Below, piece after piece: positions 59,720-64,000 of a stretch of 64,000 nucleotides of DNA. Made by a program: the position numbers and the translations under genes. This DNA is from Quillaja saponaria (taxonomy: Eukaryota; Streptophyta; Magnoliopsida; Fabales; Quillajaceae): assembly GCA_029379385.1 (NCBI GenBank), contig CM055611.1, positions 1,240,001 to 1,304,000 on the forward strand, in the 5' to 3' direction. The notes under the pieces were generated by a model that worked only from the letters and a program-made list of their open reading frames with translations, was not told the origin of the DNA and made no database searches. Position 1 is the stretch's first letter, and every line of letters starts with the position of its first letter.

Positions 59720-62248
59720 CTACTGTTTAGACTGCAACAGAGAGAGAAAGCTTAACAGTCAGAAGATTGTGGTGCCAAAGAATGAATGAGATTTTAACAT
59801 CGTATCAGTGCTCCTAACCTCGAAATTTTTTGATATGTCCTTGAGTTGCTCAGCAAGCTCCATCTTCTTCTGTGCAGCTGTCAAGACAAGAAGTACCAAA
59901 TAAGATTTTTGTACACAGTATTGTAGTAAGTTAAGTCTAATATAACCTAAGTAAGCAATGTTTAACAAAAAGTTACTCTTTCGCGAAATATCCTCTATTT
60001 CTCCTTTGAGGATCCTGACAGCAAACCTCTGAATGCAGGGCTGAAAACCACAATTGAGAATCGGACATTTCGAGCAGAGTGACATAGCCCATCAAATTCA
60101 ATATAATTTCTACCAAGCCTTATACTTGATGATAAATTGTATAAGCTGAGCATTAGGTAACTTACCATGGAGATAACCACACTCACAGGTCAACTTTCAA
60201 ACAGCAATATTTTTTTATTTTCGTTTTTCCCCCAATTCTATTTTCTTGGCAATTCAAACAAAAAAGCAATAACATAAACATTAGGGAAAAATTGTGAAGA
60301 TAGTAACTAAATGTGATAGACATTAAAAAGTGTTTGCCTCACAGTCAACTTTCAAACAGCAATGTTTTATTTTTTTTTCTTTCCATTTTTTGCAATTCAA
60401 ACAAATAAGAAATACTAACATAAACATTAGGGAAAATTGTGAAGATGTTAACTAAATGTGATAGACATTGAAAACAGCGTTTACGTCCATAGAGAGTAGT
60501 TCTACCAGCTCAAAACCAAGAAGCACGACTGTGAAAAGCTCAATATAATGAAGAAAAAAATCCAGAGGTGGACGCTGAAGCCAGTGAGGTCAACTGACTC
60601 CGCTGGCTTTTAAAAATTTCCCATAAGTATATATAAATCATAAGTATGCCTCCACTAGTTTTTATGATATTTCACTTATGCCTCTACTAACATTTATGAA
60701 AAATCACTTATGTCCCCCACTAATTTTTACAAAAAACCTATTATGTCACACATAATTTAAAATTTTATGGCCATATAATCTTTATTTTACTACGTACATG
60801 GTCTATTACTAAAATTTAATTGAAAGTTCAACACAATAACTCATTGTTTACAAAACATTGCCCCACAAGTAGAAGTCGTTAATGTAGAATAGAAATTAAA
60901 ATATTGAAATTTAATTTGGTCAATACCTAAACTGGCCAGGATAAGAGTTAAAAGTAAATAAGTCAGTAGAATGTTTGTGCAATGTTAAGGATTTTACTTA
61001 GAAATTTTTTTCGAGGGAGAGATTGAGCGTTACTTGGTATAATTGGTGGTGGAGCAACTGAACTAGAAACTTGAAAACCACTAAAAAACGAGGATGAGGA
61101 CGAGAAGACCATGAAACAATATCAATATATAAGAATACATAGGGTAATGATAAAAAAAATTAATATCCTTTGAGAAAAAAATTGTTATTACTGTTTTTCA
61201 TAAAAATAAAAATATTATGAGTTTCAATGATAAGCTTATACATAAAATAAAATATGATTTTGCTTATATATATCCTAAATTTTATGTGTAATATAGATGT
61301 CATATATTGTCCCCACTGATAAAATTTTATGGATCTGCCACTGAAAATATCCATGACGTAAACCATCAAAAATAAGGAAAAACAAATAAGAGCCTCAGTC
61401 TCAAGGTTGAAGTTTTTTGCAGTCATCTCCGCAATCGTTACAAGCCTACGGAGTCATCACAGGCAATAATTACAAAATGAGGTAGGGAAGGGTTTGAAGA
61501 ATGGTAGTATTACAAATAAATAGGATTTTGAATTTCAATCAATACGACATACATTGAAAACTATGTTCAGATCCCTTTACAGTGCCAACAAGCACGATTG
61601 TGAAGAGTTCTATATCATAAAGATATTCCGGACATAAATCACCAAAAATAATCCAAACAAATAAGGGCCTCACTCTCAGGAACAGCTAATTCAAGATGGC
61701 ATACTAGGTGAAGCAACTAATAAGATTAAATACAATAAGAAATTTGCAAGAACAAATTATTCTTAATCCCATCAGTTCACAACCACACCACCACCGGAAT
61801 GACCCAAAGTACATTCCCACAGCAGGAACAAAGAACACAATAAGAAAACATAAACCCACATGACAATGGCCATAGTAGATCACAATCTTTTCAGCCAAAA
61901 GAAAACACAAAAACATAATTTTCAATATGATCACATAATAAATGCTATTTAAAATTGAGGCAAAATATTCTCAAACTTCCCAAAGTTCCAGACTAATCAT
62001 GTTAGTCTGAAAAATAAAACGAATTTATGGGAAATTTGATGTTATTTCGCTTCAATGGAACGAGCCAATCAGGAATAGAGTAGTCCAGAGCGGCCAGAGA
62101 ATGAAGCATCTATTTACAACCCACAAAAAAAAAAAAGTGAAAAAGAAAATAGCGTAGCCAGTATATACCTGTTAGCAAGACCACTTACAACAAGCTCGTT
62201 GACAACATACGAGAGCACCCTATGGACGAAATTCCCACCACCAGCCAT
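59720..62248 (-). CDS. Small conserved-looking plant protein (about 64 aa), function unknown
   Basis: Proposed exons (minus): 62189-62248, 59977-60040, 59819-59877, 59720-59731. Phases agree and give 64 residues: MAGGGNFVHRVLSYVVNELV, then PCIQRFAVRILKGEIEDISR, KTAQKKMELAEQLKDISKN and FESKQ. The C-terminal half is a charged helix. I do not recognise the family with confidence. The GTAAGT donor at 62188 is strong and keeps the frame. A second donor (GTATAT at 62168) would add VSGLANR-type residues but put exon 2 into a frame that stops after SSKEK, unless one base is missing from exon 2 (near 60030). The 2.1-kb first intron contains a hAT insertion and duplications. A TATA box and TGGGCY elements upstream suggest a housekeeping role, possibly mitochondrial or ribosomal (inference). 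Confidence 0.6.
60191..60490. repeat. 155-bp tandem duplication in intron 1
   Basis: CAACTTTCAAACAGCAAT, GCAATTCAAACAAA, ACATAAACATTAGGGAAAA and TAACTAAATGTGATAGACAT occur in the same order from 60191 and from 60346. The copies differ by small indels in the T-rich part. Confidence 0.85.
60563..61343. mobile_element. Non-autonomous hAT transposon (781 bp)
   Basis: Ends read CAGAGGTGGACGC (left) and, inverted, CAGTGGCAGATCC (right), the hAT-type CAG.GG..GA terminal inverted repeat. Flanking 8-mers AAAAAATC (60555-60562) and AAAATATC (61344-61351) match at 7 of 8, the hAT target-site length. Subterminal sequences include CCACTAGTTTTTATGA / CCACTGATAAAATTTTATGG-like blocks. There is no transposase ORF. 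Confidence 0.8.
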
Positions 62249-62629
62249 GCTTATATCTCAGCAAACTCTGTCCATAACAATCAACATCAATATAATCCAA
62301 AATCTAAGTAAATCGAATTCTACCGACTTTCCGAAGAAAATTTTATATCTTTCCATTTCTCGCACCAAAAATTTTCCCAGATGGGGTTTCATATTTCTTT
62401 CACACAATTACACAAACAAAAAAATAAGATACAAAGAAAATAGAGCAGTGAAACTTAAAGATGTTCAAACGGGCATGGACAAAAATGAAAATCCTAAGCT
62501 TCGGAATAAACCTTAAAGACGTCGAACCACCTGAAAGATCGAACTTTCTGGTAGTATGGAACCCAAGTAGATGAAATAGAGGCTAGGAGATCTTAAAATT
62601 ACCGACAGTTGTCAACCTGAGGTATCTTT

Positions 62630-62801
62630 CTTATATAGGCGAGTAAGCGAGATTCAAGGGTTTTACCTGCGGGGGACGAACCAGTGGTCTCAGTGCTAGG
62701 GACGGACTGAAACAGGCCCAGTTCATATATGGTTCCGGTCTACTATTCCATACAAGTGACCCCGTTCCACATATGTTTTTGGGGCTTTTTAGCCATGGGC
62801 T
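62630..62801 (-). promoter_or_regulatory. Promoter of the small gene: TATA box and two site II elements
   Basis: TATATAAG (minus) lies at 62630-62637. TGGGCC (minus) is at 62715-62720 and TGGGCT (plus) at 62796-62801. TGGGCY site II elements are typical of plant ribosomal and mitochondrial protein genes. Confidence 0.5.
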
Positions 62802-62839
62802 CATCTATTGTTGGGTTTTAGATATGTTATTTATTTTTG

Positions 62840-64000
62840 TTAATTATCTAGATCGATATCATTATTAATATGAGTGAGAGTGTGAATTATATTATAAATA
62901 TCTATATTTTTAATCATAATTAATTACATATTAAAAATTATAATTAATAAAAAATATTACTCTATGTTAATGTAATTAAACAAATAAGTAAGTCTAATTA
63001 AAAATTAAATTCATAGCATGAATTTATAAATTTTCTTTTAATTCTTAAATTAGAAGAATAATTTATAAAATAAAAACAATACTTTAAATATATTTTTTTA
63101 ATTGATAGTTTCTTTTTAATTTTTGAGAATAATTAGGAAAATAAATTAATAAAAAATGAAAATCATATTAGTTTCTTTTTTTAACTTTGATTCATAAAAT
63201 TGAGAAGAATTAGAAAAATAAATTAATAGTAAAAAGGAGTTATTAGGGCCTATTTGGTTAAGTTGTGTTTAAAACGTGTTGTATGTATAAATATTTTTGC
63301 AAGTAGAGCTGTTTAAAAAGTATTGTATAAAAAGATGAAAAAGTGTTTGGACGAGTTGAAGTAAAAACGTGGTGAGATAAAAAAAATATTTGATTTTACA
63401 TTTTCAACAAAAGATATTGAGTATTTAAATTACTTAAACGACCTTGACAAATATTATGGTTATATTTGTCTAATTAAAATAATTATTAAAATTCATCTGA
63501 GTTTCCCTTGTTTTCTATTTTAAAAAAATTCTTTTCTAACTTTAATTTTTCATAAGCTTTCAGTATGTAAAAGCCCAAAAATGTTTCTCCATAAAACTTA
63601 AAAAATAAACCTCTATTACTAAACAATTTTATAGAAAAGTTTTATCCCAAAACATGTTTTAATAAAAGTTTAAACCAAACGGGGACATAATCTTATCAGT
63701 AATAAAAGATGGAAGAATTAGGAAAAATAAATAAATTAATAATGTATTTTAAGAACAAAATTTTAATACTGTAAAATAATAAGTAAATGGTACCTATGTA
63801 ATAGTAAAAACCCATAAAGATATTTTAAAAAATAAATAATTTATGTCATTAATCCACTTTTATATTTAATAGAGATATATAAGAGTGGTTTAATGACTTT
63901 TTATTTTATTTTTTTATTTTCTTAAATACCCTTATGAGTTTTTATTATACATAATTACCTTTATTTGTTATTTTTCTTCAAATAGACTATTATTTTTCTT
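62840..64000. other. AT-rich intergenic around MITE copy B
   Basis: Apart from the MITE, only A/T low-complexity DNA is seen; no ORF or RNA gene is supported to the right edge. Confidence 0.45.
63246..63686 (+). mobile_element. MITE copy B
   Basis: The left end is GGGCCTATTTGGTTAAG and the right end AAACCAAACGGGGACAT, imperfect inverted repeats. The interior is homologous to 39505-40069 in the opposite orientation. It is non-coding. Confidence 0.6.

Overview
This window is nuclear DNA of a flowering plant, most likely a eudicot. The evidence is a chlorophyll synthase with a chloroplast transit peptide, seed-type group 1 LEA (Em) genes, a plant-type AMP deaminase, AT-rich GT-AG introns and a Ty1/copia element. 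No species can be named from the sequence alone.

Layout. (1) Positions 1-4.7 kb, minus strand: the 5' two thirds of an EBP1/PA2G4-type gene, with a 3-kb intron full of local tandem duplications. (2) 4.7-8.7 kb: gene-poor DNA with a LINE relic and a possible solo LTR. (3) 8.7-13.2 kb: a small-gene cluster. Two Em-type LEA copies on the plus strand are damaged in opposite halves. Two small ORFs on the minus strand look like members of one secreted-peptide family. (4) 15.2-24.1 kb: an almost complete but decayed Ty1/copia retrotransposon on the minus strand, with LTRs, PBS, PPT and a leader rich in hairpins. (5) 25.3-26.4 kb, minus: an intronless hyccin-family gene. (6) 27.9-35.2 kb, minus: a 15-exon chlorophyll synthase. 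(7) 35.3-46.7 kb: AT-rich intergenic DNA with two fold-back elements, a MITE and minisatellites. (8) 46.9-56.2 kb, plus: a complete 19-exon AMP deaminase. (9) 57.9-58.9 kb: an AT-rich minisatellite. (10) 59.7-62.6 kb, minus: a small conserved-looking 4-exon gene whose large intron carries a hAT insertion, with an unoccupied duplicate of the target next to it. (11) 62.6-64 kb: promoter, a MITE and AT-rich DNA.

The genes do not form a pathway. They are ordinary housekeeping genes (growth/ribosome-related, PI4K complex, chlorophyll, purine salvage) separated by transposons. The more unusual signals are a series of stem-loops in the retrotransposon leader that share one loop sequence and whose imperfect stems are completed by G-U pairs only in the sense RNA; the reciprocal damage in the two Em genes; the unassigned secreted-peptide pair; and two genes in which a one-base indel seems to be offset by a nearby alternative 5' splice site, unless these are assembly errors.

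All exon boundaries were placed by eye from GT/AG sites and reading-phase continuity, without transcripts.
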